Below, piece after piece: positions 43,847 through 55,740 of a stretch of 64,000 bases of DNA. Each line of letters begins with the position of its first letter. Position 1 is the first letter of the stretch. Location of the stretch: the NCBI GenBank assembly GCA_026929865.2, contig CM049397.1:4224001-4288000 (forward strand). Direction: 5' to 3'. The notes beneath the pieces were generated by a model. The model was not told the origin of the DNA, did not search any database, and was given only the letters and a program-made list of their open reading frames with translations. Source of the DNA: Hyperoplus lanceolatus (lineage: Eukaryota > Chordata > Actinopteri > Uranoscopiformes > Ammodytidae). Position numbers and translations under genes: made by a program.

Positions 43847-46072
43847 TCAGGTTATTAGTCTGTAATTTTCAATAATTTTTGAAACATAATTTGCTTTGAA
43901 ATTGCGCAAACTGCAACTCCCTGTGACAACTTCATCAAGTCCATTCCACAGCTTAATACCCTTTATAGAAATCGAAAAGGATTTAAGTGTGGTCCGTATA
44001 TTTTTCTCAGTGAATTTATCTTTTCTTCTTAAATCATGCAAAACTTCTCTGTCTTCAAACATTACTTGTAAACTGTTTGGAAGGCTTTTTTTTGAAGCCT
44101 TGTAAATAATTTGTACTGTGTGGTAATTTACCACATCACGTAATTTGAGAATTCTACCTTCAATAAAAAAGTTATTAGTGTGTGCCCTGTAATTGGCTTG
44201 GTAAATAATTCGTATTGCTTTCTTTTGAAGAATCTCCAACGGGTGCAATGTACCTTTGTAAGTGTTTCCCCATATTTCAGCACAGTAATGCAGATGTGGG
44301 GAAACTAAACTCCAGTATAATACAAGTAAGGCCTTTTGATTGAAACAATGTTGTGCTTTCCAAAGTATAGAAATACTCCTGGCTATTTTGCCCCTGAGAT
44401 GGCTAACTTGTGGTTTCCAGCTTAATTTATCGTCAATTATTACCCCTAGGACTTTGTGTTGCTTGACCCTTTGAATTTCAATCCCATTTACCTTGATTTT
44501 TACAGCGACATCTGATGCTCTCCTGCCAAACATCATGAATTTAGTTTTTTCTAAATTTAGTGATAACTTATTTCGGTTTAACCACTCATGTAACTTAGTC
44601 AATTCAATGTTTACGATCTCAACCATATTATTCAGATCTTTCCCCGAATAGAAGATGTTTGTGTCGTCAGCAAATAAAATTAACCTTAAGACTTTTGACA
44701 CTTTACATATGTCATTTATATAAAGCAGGAATAATTTCGGCCCCAAGATTGACCCCTGAGGGACCCCACAAACAATATCTAAGCATGTCGATGTGAACTC
44801 CCCTAATTTCACAAATTGTTTCCTGTCATGTAAATAACTTCTGACCCAGTCATGTGCCAAACCTCGAATGCCATAATTCTCCAGTTTATTAAGAAGGATG
44901 TCATGATTAATAGTGTCGAATGCTTTTTTGAGGTCTAAGAAAATTCCTATAGAGTACAATTTGTGATCAATAGCATTACTAATAATTTCTACCGATTCAG
45001 CCAAGGCCAGTGCGGTGGAATGATTCTTTCTAAAGCCGAATTGACTGTCATACAGAAGTTGATGTTTAGTAATGAATTCATCAAGTCTATTGCTGAATAA
45101 CTTTTCCAGAATTTTAGAAAATTGTGTTAAAAGTGAGACTGGTCTATAATTAGTAAATGAATGTTCATCACCATTCTTATGTAATGGTATAACCTTTGCT
45201 ACTTTCATGTTAGAAGGAAAAATGCCTGTTTGAAAAGATAGGTTAAAAAGGTGTGTTAACGGTTTAATAATAGTATCTTGCACTGATTTGATTACTTTCA
45301 TGTGAAACCCTAGCGCGTCTCTAGAGGTCTTTGTTTTCATTCCAAGCAATATCTCCCTTATCTCGTTGGCCTCGACTGGCTTCAAAAACAAGGAGTGTTG
45401 AAGAGACGCTTCGTTTTCACTAGACTCCCCTACACTCTTCCCACAGATCCCTTTTGCTAAATTAGGTCCAATATTAACAAAAAATTCATTTAGTTTATTT
45501 ACCGCAGTGTTCATGCATTCAAACTTAACGTTATTTTCATGGAAATACTGAGGATAATTATGTATTCTGCTGTCATTTCTTAACACTGTATTTACTATGT
45601 CCCACAATTTTTTGGGTTGATTTGCATTTGTTTCTAACAACTTACCATAATATTTCTTTTTACAGTCTCTGAGAATGTTATTTAGCTTGTTACGATAGAT
45701 TTTATATTTTAACTCCGCCTTTGGTGTCCTTGCTTTTATGAATCTTTTGTACAATGTATTTTTCTTTTTGCAAGCATTTATCAAGGATTTAGTTAGCCAC
45801 TGTTTATCATGTCTTTGCTTTAAGGCCCTTTTTTTAAGTGGACAATTTTTATCATACAGCCTTTGAAATATCTGCAGGAATAAATCGAAACTTGCATTAA
45901 CATCCTTCCCCTTGTATACAGAGTCCCAACTTTGCGTCAATAAGTCATTTTTCAGTGCTTCTATCCTCTCATCAGTTTCCAACCTTACAAATATCTCTTT
46001 GTTTGTTCTCTGCTGCAACTTTTGTTTCCAATCGTATATAGCAAAAACAGGTAAATGGTCGCTTATGTAATA
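43847..46072 (-). CDS. LINE reverse transcriptase, long uninterrupted frame
   Basis: The frame is open for more than 720 residues, without frameshift, to the stop at 43847. It starts in the C-terminal end of the endonuclease. The reverse transcriptase has MKVAKVIPLHKNGD, YRPVSLLTQFSKILEKL, FGFRKNHSTALALAE, GIFLDLKKAFDTINHDILL (catalytic Asp), GVPQGSILGPKLFLLYIND and LILFADDTNIFYSG (FADD box), then LNLEKTKFMMFG and HKVLGVIIDDKLSW. All catalytic residues are in place. Since the endonuclease is missing, the copy cannot be autonomous, but it is the least decayed protein frame in the window and so probably a recent insertion. Confidence 0.88.
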   Translation of the reverse strand, partial: YYISDHLPVFAIYDWKQKLQQRTNKEIFVRLETDERIEALKNDLLTQSWDSVYKGKDVNASFDLFLQIFQRLYDKNCPLKKRALKQRHDKQWLTKSLINACKKKNTLYKRFIKARTPKAELKYKIYRNKLNNILRDCKKKYYGKLLETNANQPKKLWDIVNTVLRNDSRIHNYPQYFHENNVKFECMNTAVNKLNEFFVNIGPNLAKGICGKSVGESSENEASLQHSLFLKPVEANEIREILLGMKTKTSRDALGFHMKVIKSVQDTIIKPLTHLFNLSFQTGIFPSNMKVAKVIPLHKNGDEHSFTNYRPVSLLTQFSKILEKLFSNRLDEFITKHQLLYDSQFGFRKNHSTALALAESVEIISNAIDHKLYSIGIFLDLKKAFDTINHDILLNKLENYGIRGLAHDWVRSYLHDRKQFVKLGEFTSTCLDIVCGVPQGSILGPKLFLLYINDICKVSKVLRLILFADDTNIFYSGKDLNNMVEIVNIELTKLHEWLNRNKLSLNLEKTKFMMFGRRASDVAVKIKVNGIEIQRVKQHKVLGVIIDDKLSWKPQVSHLRGKIARSISILWKAQHCFNQKALLVLYWSLVSPHLHYCAEIWGNTYKGTLHPLEILQKKAIRIIYQANYRAHTNNFFIEGRILKLRDVVNYHTVQIIYKASKKSLPNSLQVMFEDREVLHDLRRKDKFTEKNIRTTLKSFSISIKGIKLWNGLDEVVTGSCSLRNFKANYVSKIIENYRLIT

Positions 46073-46310
46073 AGTTTAATAATTTGTGGGAACAAGATAC
46101 TTATGTTGTGGCCACGAATTAACAATTATAAAAGGAGTGTGTGCTGTGATGTCTAGCAGGGGTTAGACCATGTCGGCTATGGACAAGATAGAAGAAATAT
46201 CGTTCTATTTTAACCTCGGAATGAGTTACAATGACATTTAATGCCATTTTATTTCATGACAAAATAATATGCTGATCTGACATAAAACCGCGCTGAAAAA
46301 AGCATGAAAT

Positions 46311-47148
46311 GAGGCAGCAAGTAAGTAGGCTTCCTCTGCATCACTGAAGGGGGCTTATGCGTGAGCCAACCTGGAGCCAACAGGGTTTACAGGATACTTC
46401 CGTTAACTTCAAAACCTGTAGCTTACTTAGTTGAGCTGGCTTTATTTATCCATTATTCCGTTTGGCTATTTTTCGTATTAATTGTGTAGGATAATGAAAG
46501 GCAGATGTTGCAACTGAAATTTGAATTAGCCTTAAAATACAATCAGCTGGTTCAGTAGACAGCTGTCAGTTCGGCCACGGCGCAATCAATGACTGAATAA
46601 AGATTGTCAACACGTAGGAAGAATAAAAACATTTATTTTGAGAGATATGTCCGAAGTTACTACTTTGCAACCTTGTTGATGACCAACATTTAAAAAAAAC
46701 ATGTAGCCTACTTTTAATTCAGCCTTGGGTGAACGGGGTGACATCGAAGGGTAGTGCGCTGGATGCATGCGCGCTCGTTAGTCATCAACGTGGTTGCAAA
46801 GTAGTAACTTCGGGCATATCTCTCAAAATAAATGTTTTTATTCTTCCTACGTGTTGACGATCTTTATTCAGTCATTGCTCCGCGGCCGACCTGACATCTG
46901 TCTACTTAACCAGCTGATCGTATTTTAAGGCTAATTCAAATTTCAGTTGCATCATCTGCCTTTCATTATCAAACACAAGTAAATACGAAAAATAGCCAAA
47001 CGGAATAATGGATACATAAAGCCAGCTCAACTAAGTAGGCTACAGGTTGTGAAGTTAACGGAAGTATCCTGTAAACCCTGTTTGCTCCAGGTTGGCTCAC
47101 GCATACGCCCCGTTCAGTGATGCAGAGGAGGCCTACTTACTGGCCCTC
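46311..47148. repeat. Large inverted repeat (two arms of about 375 bp)
   Basis: The left arm 46311-46687 and the right arm 46777-47148 are reverse complements with about 95% identity by eye, for example GTTTACAGGATACTTCCGTT on the left against AACGGAAGTATCCTGTAAAC on the right. The spacer is 89 bases. No protein is encoded. It fits a foldback element or a MITE with very long inverted ends; no clear target duplication was found. Confidence 0.9.
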
Positions 47149-47149
47149 G

Positions 47150-47745
47150 TTTAGTTCTGATGCTGGTCTAAAATAACATGTAATTTTTTTTTAAATAAAA
47201 ACAATAATTTATTTCATTTTTATAGGCTTATTTCTTATGCGCACAAAAATGTGCTTAGGTGTGATTATTTTATGAAAAATGACACTGCAAAAATATAGAA
47301 CATTTATATAAATAAATGTTGCTGCTAATATCTCTCACACACTAGCCTGCAATAACCGAACCATAAATAGTCCAATTTACATAAAGTTTTTTGAAAATAT
47401 ATCATATTTTGCATATTTTAAACCAAAAAAAGGGGGTTTTCCATGTCAAATCATGTCAATTAAAGGGTTAATTAAAACAAAATTACATTAATATTTGATA
47501 TATGGTTAGTTCTGATGCTGGTCTAAAATAACATGTAATTTTTTTTAATAAAAATAATTGATTTCATTTTTATAGGCTTATTACTAATGCACACAAGTGA
47601 AGGTGTGATTATTTTATGAAAAATGACACTGCAAAAATATAGAAAATGTATATAAATAAATGTCGCTGCTAATATCTCCCACACACTAGCCTGCAATAAC
47701 CAAACCAGAAATAGTCCAGTTTACATAACGTTTTTTGAAAATAAA
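47150..47745 (+). repeat. Direct duplication of about 240 bp
   Basis: Two copies, about 47150-47396 and 47506-47745, share TTCTGATGCTGGTCTAAAAT at the start and CCTGCAATAACC near the end. They differ by small indels and are separated by about 110 bases. The second copy leads directly into the Sola-like pseudogene. Confidence 0.85.
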
Positions 47746-47763
47746 TCACAAAAGAAACAAAAG

Positions 47764-49957
47764 ATGCTCTGTGAAAGAGAAAAGGAACTTGACTGTTTGA
47801 AAAAGAAAATTCAACGAATGGAGGAAAGCAGGTCTACAATGCACCTTGCAAGCAAAGCGAAAAAGAGGAGAGAGAACCGTTTGAGACAGTGCGGAGAAAA
47901 CAAAAGGAAGAGGATGGGTGATCTTGTCAAAGCCTTTTTGCACAGATGGTGTCTCCACCATAATCAATGGTAAAATGGGGGAGGTCAGGAAGGCCGGGCA
48001 GATATTCAGAAAGAGGTTCCTCACAGTTACGATGGAGAATCTCCATAAAAATACCTCAAAGAGAACCCTCATTTGAAAATCTAGCTCTCTCAGTTCTTCA
48101 AGCACAGGCCCTTCTGGATTGTGAAACCCAAAGTCACAGACAGAGAGACCTGTGCTTGTAAGATACATGAAAACTTTGGCAACAAAGTAAAAAAGTTGCA
48201 CCAACTAGGACTAATTAACACAATGTCAACAACTGATCTAGTGGCTTTGTCTGTGTGCGATATACAAAATATCACATGCATGTATGGCAGGTGTGCAACT
48301 TGCAAGGACCTTATGTTCCCTGTGGCAATGGACCCTAGAACAACAAATAACACAGTGTCATGGAGTGAATGGGTCACTTGGACAACACCCATGACAAAAA
48401 AGCTACAGAACGGCACCGTTAGTGAAATAGAGGTTAAATCCACAGGCCTCGAAAAGAAAGCAGCGAGCATTGAGAAACTAGTTGAATTAACAAAGACAGA
48501 CCTTCCCCGGTTTTGTACACACCTGTAGAACATTGGACACCTGTTCAAACATATAAGACAACTTAAAGACAGCCTAAAAGAAAATGAGGTAGTGGTCCAC
48601 ATCGACTACAGTGAGAACTACACCTGTAAATGGAACAAAGAGATCAAATACACTCACTTTGGTGGATCCCACCAGCAAGTCACGCTACATACTGGGGTCA
48701 TGTACTTTAGTGGTGGACAAACTGAATCAGTTGCAACAATATCCAGTTGCCTACGACACGATGCAGTCGCCACATGGGCCCATTTGGATCCAGTCCTTCA
48801 TCACATAAAGGTCAGCCACCCACTGGCAAAAATTATCCATTTTCTATCTGATGGACTGACGTCCCAGTACAGAAATAAGGTAGCATTCTACCTAGCGTCC
48901 ACAGTGCCTTTCATGAAAGGCTTCAAGTCTATAACGTGGAATTTCACAGAGGCCTCCCATGGAAAAGGAGCGCCTGATGGTGTACGGGGTGCACTGAAAA
49001 ACCTGGCAGACCGTTTGGTGGCCTATGGATCAGACATCCCAAATGCTGGTGCTCTGTTGGAAAACCTTTCAAAGCATTCCTCTGTGAAGCTTTTTGAGGT
49101 GAAAGAGGAGGACCTGAATAAATATGTGGAACTGGTTGCTCCATCCCTTAAATCAATCCCAGGGACAATGAAAGTGCATCAAGTAAGCATCCTTACTACT
49201 ATTTTTGGTTTTTGTGTTTTTCTTTCTTTCTTTACATTTTTTATTTTGTGCAAATAACAATTTCAGATAAGACCATTTATAGTCATGTTTACGAAAATCA
49301 AACTAAATTGAACTCAATCATCCACAGCTTGTTGCAACAGAACCAGGAAAAATAAAATGAAGGCAAGTTTCCTGCTTCTGTAGCCACAACTGTGACTGCT
49401 TCTCCCCAAAAGAAATGGTCTTCAACCAGGGAGGTATGGGGGAGTGTGAAGACAACATCAAAGTCGGAACATGGGTACTCGTTGACTATGATGGAGACCT
49501 CTATCCGGGGACTGTAACACAGGTAAGTGTGAAACAGCAATAGCCAAAAGTAGAGTAGGGAAGTCAAATCTGTATATTATATTGTGAGTTGAGGTAGGCT
49601 ATTTGTAGTTTCGTATATGGAGAATTTGTGACAAGTTGTCAACTACTACTGTTAATGTTGCTTATGTTTTTATTTTAATGTTTTAATAATTACTTTGCCC
49701 AGGCTGTCAATGGGCAGTAAGAAGTGGATACCATGAGTAGTGCTGTTGACAACAGATTCTTCTTCCCCTCGATAAAATTCCCTGGTGAAAAGGTGTGGTA
49801 CTATTGGGAAGACATCAAAGAAATAATCCCTGAACCAATGCCGTCCTCATCATCTGCAAGGCATTTCAGCATTGTGCCAGAGATCATGTTTCCCTCCTGT
49901 ACACAGTATGCTCTCACTTCCATGTTAGCTTTATTGCTAGTTCATCTGTTCACCTGA
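47764..49957 (+). pseudogene. Sola-like transposase pseudogene
   Basis: The order of parts follows the gene at 11359-13867: a coiled-coil start (LDCLKKKIQRMEESRS), a frameshift at about 47955, the zinc region RETCACKIHENFGNK and CMYGRCATC, and the core VVVHIDYSENYTCKW, IHFLSDGLTSQYRNK and NFTEASHGKGAPDGVRG. The first exon ends at a GTAAGC donor (49183). Exons 49328-49522 (VGTWVLVDYDGDLYPGT) and 49703-49957 (PSIKFPGEKVWYY) follow, with intact splice signals. Stops at about 48106, 48526, in exon two and in exon three show that it is dead. Core identity to the first copy is roughly two thirds by eye, so they are different families, not recent copies. Confidence 0.8.
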
Positions 49958-50205
49958 ACCCATTCACCAAATCAGCCTTGTAAGTACTTTGTTTGTGTTC
50001 CATTTTGTTAGTTACTAATAGACTTTTATAGTTCTAGCTTCCAGTAGTTTCTTGTGTTTCCCGGAACTTTTTTATTTTCCATTAAATAACCTGACTTTCA
50101 TCATCTGTCTGTTGTCTCTGCCCTTGGGTCATTCCCTTTTTACCTGGTTGCATATTTGTAACAATATATTTTGTTTACTTGAGAATCAACCTTAACCCTC
50201 TATGG

Positions 50206-51397
50206 CAGGGGTGGCCACTAGGTCGATCGCGAGGGTAGTGTGGGTCGATCGTGTGGCATTCTTAAAATATATATATATATATATAATTTAATTTAATTTT
50301 TTTTTACTATGAAAGAGCGAACAAGCCGTGCGAGCAGGCGCCGACGTTCGGGGGAGGGAGAGAGGACACCACTTTCTAATTTGACAGTGAGCTAACCAAA
50401 GCTAATCCAAGTCAAGGAAGTGGAGAGGCTTCTGCACTGTGACACATTCTACTATGTAAAATACAGCCAGAGAGAGGAAGACTGTTCACACAAACAGACC
50501 ACCACATATTCTAGTGCAGGGGTGTCCAAACTACTAAACTTTTTTGCATTTCTTAGTTAACCCACTAGTGCAGGGGTGTCAAAACTGATTGATTGGCCCG
50601 TGGCACATTTTAAAAATATGATGTAATATGGCCCTTTTAATTTTTAAATAATTTAAATGCACTCATTATATTACAGAGAAATATGTACCATAAAAGAAAA
50701 AGAGCACCAAGCCCATCCCAGAAGACCCTGCATAATATTTTATTTTAAATAATATTATTATGGAAAATCCATGTGTCCTTCTCCAATAGCTTCTAATTCA
50801 TCTGACAGTGTCTCCATTTTTTTCATATAAAATTCTTCAGCTTTAGCCTCTTAATTTTCCTCTCAAAGTGCACCAGATTCATGCATTTCACTTTAAAAAC
50901 TTTAAAAAAAATCTCCCGGGGGGGGGGCATACCCCTGGACCCCCCTTAGAGGGGCGGGATCTCGGCTGGCTACTATTTTCATCCAGCTGGACATTGGACG
51001 CAAAAGCAGAAAACACTGGGTGTATCAATGGCATTTAACAAGAGGGGGGGTGTATCTGTTTAATGTGCAAGTAAAGTGTTACCGTGAAGAAGGATTACAA
51101 TTTACGAAAACACTATGAAACTAAACATCAGAGCAGCTATGTCCTGATAAATGTGTTATTTTTGCAAAGTGGCCTGGCCCTTCGTAGATTTTTCTGTATG
51201 TGGCCCTCAGTGAAAATTCAATTCTGCACACATTTTTCCTCTTACCTGAGAACTGTACCATACAGAACAGAACCGTGACTTAAAAACCAAGGTACGTACC
51301 GAACCGTGACTTTTGACCCCTTATAGTAGGTGGTAGCTCACTTTGACTTGGTCATTTTAAAAGTAGCTCACAAGCTGAAAAACAGTGGCCACCCCTG
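50206..51397. mobile_element. hAT element in the left piggyBac TIR, with 8-bp TSD
   Basis: Its ends are CAGGGGTGGCCACT and AGTGGCCACCCCTG, with the duplication CTCTATGG on both sides (50198-50205 and 51398-51405). Inside, about 51087-51130 encodes VKKDYNLRKHYETKHQSSY, the histidine half of a BED zinc finger of hAT transposases. CAGGGGTGTC occurs again at about 50516 and 50573, pointing to an older hAT end nested inside. Confidence 0.9.
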
Positions 51398-52077
51398 CTC
51401 TATGGCATGGTGCTGCCCTCAGGCAACAAACCACTATTTTGGCTCACACACTGCCCCATTAATTTTTTTTAAATAAAGTATCATTTTAAAAATCTGGTGA
51501 TAAGTCTGTGACCAATTAAATTTGAGCTGGGTGTGGCTTTGACCTTCCGTCTGGGGCCTGGACAGTCCTTTTTGGGACCACAGCCAGCGTGGAAACACTG
51601 CTAGCAGAAGGTAAGATAAAGTTCACTTTTTAACATGTTTCAATTTAAATAACTTTGTATAAAAAATATCTGTGATGTGCATGAATATGTAAAGAAGCAT
51701 ATCTGATTGAGTAGAGAGACTTTGGGACTTTATTTATTTACTAAAATTCTAGTTTTTCATTTGTTACCTCAAGGCAGCATCATGCAGTTAGACCACTTTT
51801 GTTGGAACAATAACATGGATGTGCAGGGATGCATAGTTATCACCATAATCAATTTTTTTCCTGTACTATCTACTATTATTCACAGGAAATGGATGCACGA
51901 ACATTTTATGGGTGTCAGAAACATGATCGAGCAGTTAGGGTTATTCCTTCTGACAGTGAGGATAGTGAGCTTGGGGAGAGTGACAGTGAGGAAGAGTGGA
52001 CACCAGAACAAGGTTTGAGGGAAAGATAAGAGATCAGGGTTCAGTCAATAGAATAACATACTGTATGAAATGAACAT

Positions 52078-52145
52078 GTGTGTGCGCATGTGTATGTGTA
52101 TGTTGGTGTGTGTGTGTGTTTGTTGGTGTGTGTGAGTGTTTGTGA
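52078..52145 (+). repeat. GT-rich microsatellite
   Basis: An imperfect (GT)n tract between the first acidic exon and the main piggyBac exon. Confidence 0.85.
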
Positions 52146-53449
52146 CCTATTCTTATGTCATGCTTCCTGGTTTCTTTTGAATACAGATGGCCAGCCTGGT
52201 GAGAATGAGTCTGTGCATGAAGAGCAAAATGAAGAATGACATTATCTACATAAAGAAAAAACAACGATAACGAAGTAGGCCTATGATGAACCAAAAAACG
52301 CACAATTGAAGGGAACGCCCAATGTGGCCACATGTCCCCGGAAAACACCGCGAAGAAGATGATGATGATGTATCAGAGGATGATGTATCAGAGGAAGATG
52401 TTCCACGCTTACCCCGGTGGAGAACATCCCACAGTGTCAACATCTCTGATTACCCCGAATGGCAGGCTAGCCTTCAAATATCAGACATGATCAAGTCACC
52501 CTATGAATACTTCAAGATGTTTTTTTCTGAAGACATTCTGGAAGTAGTTGTGCAGCAGTCAAATTTATATGCCATTCAGTGTGACACCAAAAAGCCCCTC
52601 AACCTCACTACTGAAGAACTGGAGCAGTTCATGGGTACAGCAGTTTACATGTCATTGTTTGGATTACCAGGCACCCGAATGTTTTGGAATAAATCCACCC
52701 GAGTGTCCCAGGTAGCTGACACCATGATTCTAAACAGATGGGAGTTCGTCAAAAAATCCCTGCACTTCAACAACAATGAAGAGGGCCGAAGAGAAAATGT
52801 TGATCCACTCCACAAAATCCGACCACTGGTCACTCATCTTACCTTGAAGCTGCAGATGATCCCAATGGGTGAGAAGCTGGCTGTGGACAAGCACATGGTT
52901 CCTTTCAAGGGAAGAAATAGACTCAAGCAATACCTGCCAAAAAAAAACAAAAAAATGGGGGTACAAAATTCTCATACTGGCTGGCTCTGATGGTGTCCCG
53001 CACAATTTTGAGATCTACACAGGGAGAGTTGAGCAACCCCCTGAGCTGCCAGATGTAGGAGCAAGTGGCAACGTAGTCCTCCGCCTGGCCCAGCCAATAC
53101 CCACGCAGCAGAACTACAAGGTGTTCTTTGACAACTGGTTCACAGGTGTCCCTCTCATACTCACACTTGCACAACAGGGAATTCAGTGTACTGGTACGGT
53201 TCGTAGCAACAGACTACCAGGTGTCAACTTTAAGTCTGATGCTGAGTTGAAGAGAGCTGGACGTGGATCATTTGAAGAGAAGACAGCCATGGTGGGACAA
53301 ACTACACTGCATGCCGTGAAGTGGTTTGACAACCGTTCCGTCAGTCTTGTCAGTAACTACATTGGAGCTAACCCAGTCACAGAGGTTGATAGGTGGAATC
53401 GAAAGCAGAAGATATTCCTTACAGTCCCCTGTCCTGTTGTGGTGAGAGA

Positions 53450-54437
53450 TAGGGCTGGGCGATATGACGATATCATATCGTGGACGATATGAAAGTGTCT
53501 ACCGGGAGAGATTTGGCCATACCGTTTATATCGCGGAGAAAAAAAAGTTCATGTGGCGGGAGGATATATGGAGTAGGAGGCAGCTGTCCCTCCGAGTCCC
53601 TATAGTTACACTGCAGTTACACCGCCGCGCCACACGGAGGTTATGCAGCAGAGTTCTGGGCTGCAATACAGCTTCCCTACCTGCAACAGAAGAAGTCTCA
53701 TCTGTTGCTCTAGCTGTCTAGCTCATGGTCTAGCTTCGGTGCACCGTCACTAAAGTTAACAAACCAACTCTGTGTCACGGTGGCAGAGCAGCTTTTAACG
53801 GTCAAAAATGTCATTGGGCAAAGGAAACTTGCTTGCTGCTACAGCGTGCTGTTGCCGTGACGCAGAGTTGGCTTGTTTTAAGCCGCAAACTACATAGGTT
53901 AGCTCTCGTGAGCTAGCTGGCTAATAATGACATCTTTAGCCTAGTCGGGGCTTCACCCCCGTGCTGTTATTGTTGGAGACAGCCAGCAAGGCTGGTTTTA
54001 TGTAACTTTAAAACATGTCAAACTTGAAAATATTATTTGTGTTGAAGCTGGAGTTAAAGTATTACCAGACATTTGCTCATTAGTTAATTTTGACAGCTTT
54101 TTTAAATGAAGATGAGCAAATACTGCAGGAAAATTCAAGTCTTTCATTATTTTGATATAGGCTACTATCAATTGGAAAATGTAGGCTCTTTGGTTGATGC
54201 TGTCATTTTTATTTTGCACTGACTGACTAAAGCCAGACTGGTGTGGTATTTTGCACCAGTTTCTTTAGCCCAGTTTCCAAGCAAAAATGAAAATAATCTA
54301 ATGTGATTAAAGTTCAGTACGGTTATTGTAATCCATTGAATTTTAAGGAAACATACTATATCGTGATATATATCCATATCGTGATATAAAATTACCTATA
54401 TCGTGATATAACATTTGGTCCATATCGCCCAGCCCTA
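53450..54437. mobile_element. hAT MITE in the piggyBac transposase, with 8-bp TSD
   Basis: The ends are TAGGGCTGGGCGATATGACG and its inverse ATATCGCCCAGCCCTA; the duplication GTGAGAGA is exact (53442-53449 and 54438-54445). It is 988 bp, without a transposase. It splits the transposase between the second and third catalytic aspartates. Confidence 0.94.
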
Positions 54438-54571
54438 GTGAGAGAGTACAACAAGAATATGGGTGGAGTGGATCTGCTGGACTCTCTGATTGCACTTTAC
54501 CGCAACAAAATCAGATCAAGGAAGTGGTACCATCGGCTGTTGTTCCACTCTCTGGACATGACCATCGTGAC

Positions 54572-55187
54572 TAGGGCTGGGTATCGTCAAGGACTTCGCG
54601 ATACGATACGTATCACGATACGATATATCACAATATATTGCATATCTTGATATATCACGATATATTGCGATATTCCATAAACAAGTTGCCTTGTCAAACA
54701 TAACAGCACAATATATTGATAGTTGCACAGACAAATGAAGTCAAAACTATTTCATTCACAACTTCCTTTACTATTTTTCTTCCTTTTTTTTGGTTTTGGC
54801 AAATGATCAAACACTGCTGCAGCTGCTTAACATCAAAATAACAAATCCAATTCACTCTTGTACTGTACAGGACACAATGAAAATGAAAACACATCAGTGT
54901 GCTTTTGTGACACAGTGAATCTTAAGTATTTTTATAAACAAAACTGATCTAACTTCAATAGTCAGTATCCTAGAGGCTCAGGCCTGACAGCAGACATGGG
55001 TTTGAATCTGACCCGTGGTTGTTTCATTCCCTCTCTGCCCCACTTCATATCTGTATCTCTGCACTGTCAATAAAGCCTTGAAAAGCAAAAAAAAAAAAAA
55101 ACGATATTTTGATATAAAAATCGATACTGATATCGGGAAACTAAGTATCGCGATATATCGATATTTCGATTTTTTGACACAGCCCTA
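54572..55187. mobile_element. Second hAT MITE in the piggyBac transposase, with 8-bp TSD
   Basis: The ends are TAGGGCTGGGTATCG and AAAATCGATACTG...ACACAGCCCTA; the duplication ATCGTGAC is exact (54564-54571 and 55188-55195). It contains a SINE at about 54955-55095. Confidence 0.92.
54955..55095 (+). mobile_element. tRNA-derived SINE fragment
   Basis: It has the B-box-like GGGTTTGAATCTGACCCGTG, a pyrimidine-rich body, CAATAAAGCC and a 14-base A tail ending at about 55100. The A-box part is poorly preserved. Confidence 0.6.
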
Positions 55188-55740
55188 ATCGTGACTGCCT
55201 GGCTGCTCTACAAAAGAGACTGCAGCAGCAGTGGGATGAGGAACGAGGAGAAGATGAGGCTTTACACGTTCAAGTCGTATATCGCTGAGAGCCTGTGCAA
55301 AAGTGGCAATAATCTGGGGCGTAAGAGAGGTCGTCCCAGTTCCACAGTTGCTGGGGAATATGAAGAAAAGAGAAGAAGAGGACCCGCTACCCCCATTCCA
55401 GTCCCTGATGTGCGTCTGGACGGAAAAGCTCACTGGATGATAATGGATACAAAGAAAGGGAGATGCAAGGTACCAGCCTGCACAGGTACACCTAAGGCCA
55501 AGTGCAAGAAATGTGACGTCCACCTCTGCTTCACTTCAACCAGCAACTGCTTCCTGAGGTTCCACACAGAATGAACGACACTGTGCACTGTTCCCCACAG
55601 GACTACAAATTCAGAAGTACAAATACAGACGGCAGCTAAGCTCTAACCCAATGATTGTATAACTATTTGTGGCCTATGTTTGTTGAAAAAAAATAGATGA
55701 ATTTGTTATTGTTTAACCCTTGTGCCACCCTAACTTTTTT

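Larger units (their letters stand above)
43256..46075 (-). mobile_element. 5'-truncated LINE (CR1/L2/Jockey-type)
   Basis: A minus-strand LINE begins abruptly at the end of its endonuclease domain (SDHLPVFAIY, about 46063-46034) and runs to a 3' untranslated region that contains microsatellites (43480-43600) and ends in a (TTTA)n-type tract at about 43273-43300. Truncation at the 5' side is typical of LINE insertion. A target duplication was not found. Confidence 0.82.
51889..55574 (+). pseudogene. piggyBac transposase (split by two hAT insertions)
   Basis: A likely first exon begins at the ATG at 51889 (MDARTFYGCQKHDRAVRVIP) and is acidic. From 52322 the DDE_Tnp_1_7 core runs: SPYEYFKMFFSEDILEVVV, AVDKHMVPFKGRN (first catalytic Asp), a frameshift in the A-run near 52950, then VFFDNWFTGVPLILTLAQQ (second Asp). 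After the first insertion comes NMGGVDLLDSLIALYRNK (third Asp, 54460) and after the second the C-terminal part with the cysteine-rich end (CKVPACTGTPKAKCKKCDVH, stop at 55572-55574). The DDD triad and the zinc-binding tail are complete apart from the A-run frameshift and the two insertions. The enzyme would cut at TTAA and repair without footprint. Confidence 0.9.

Noticed and set aside
47150..47745. Paired LTRs of a small retroelement
   Set aside because: No TG...CA ends, no primer-binding site and no coding region between the copies.
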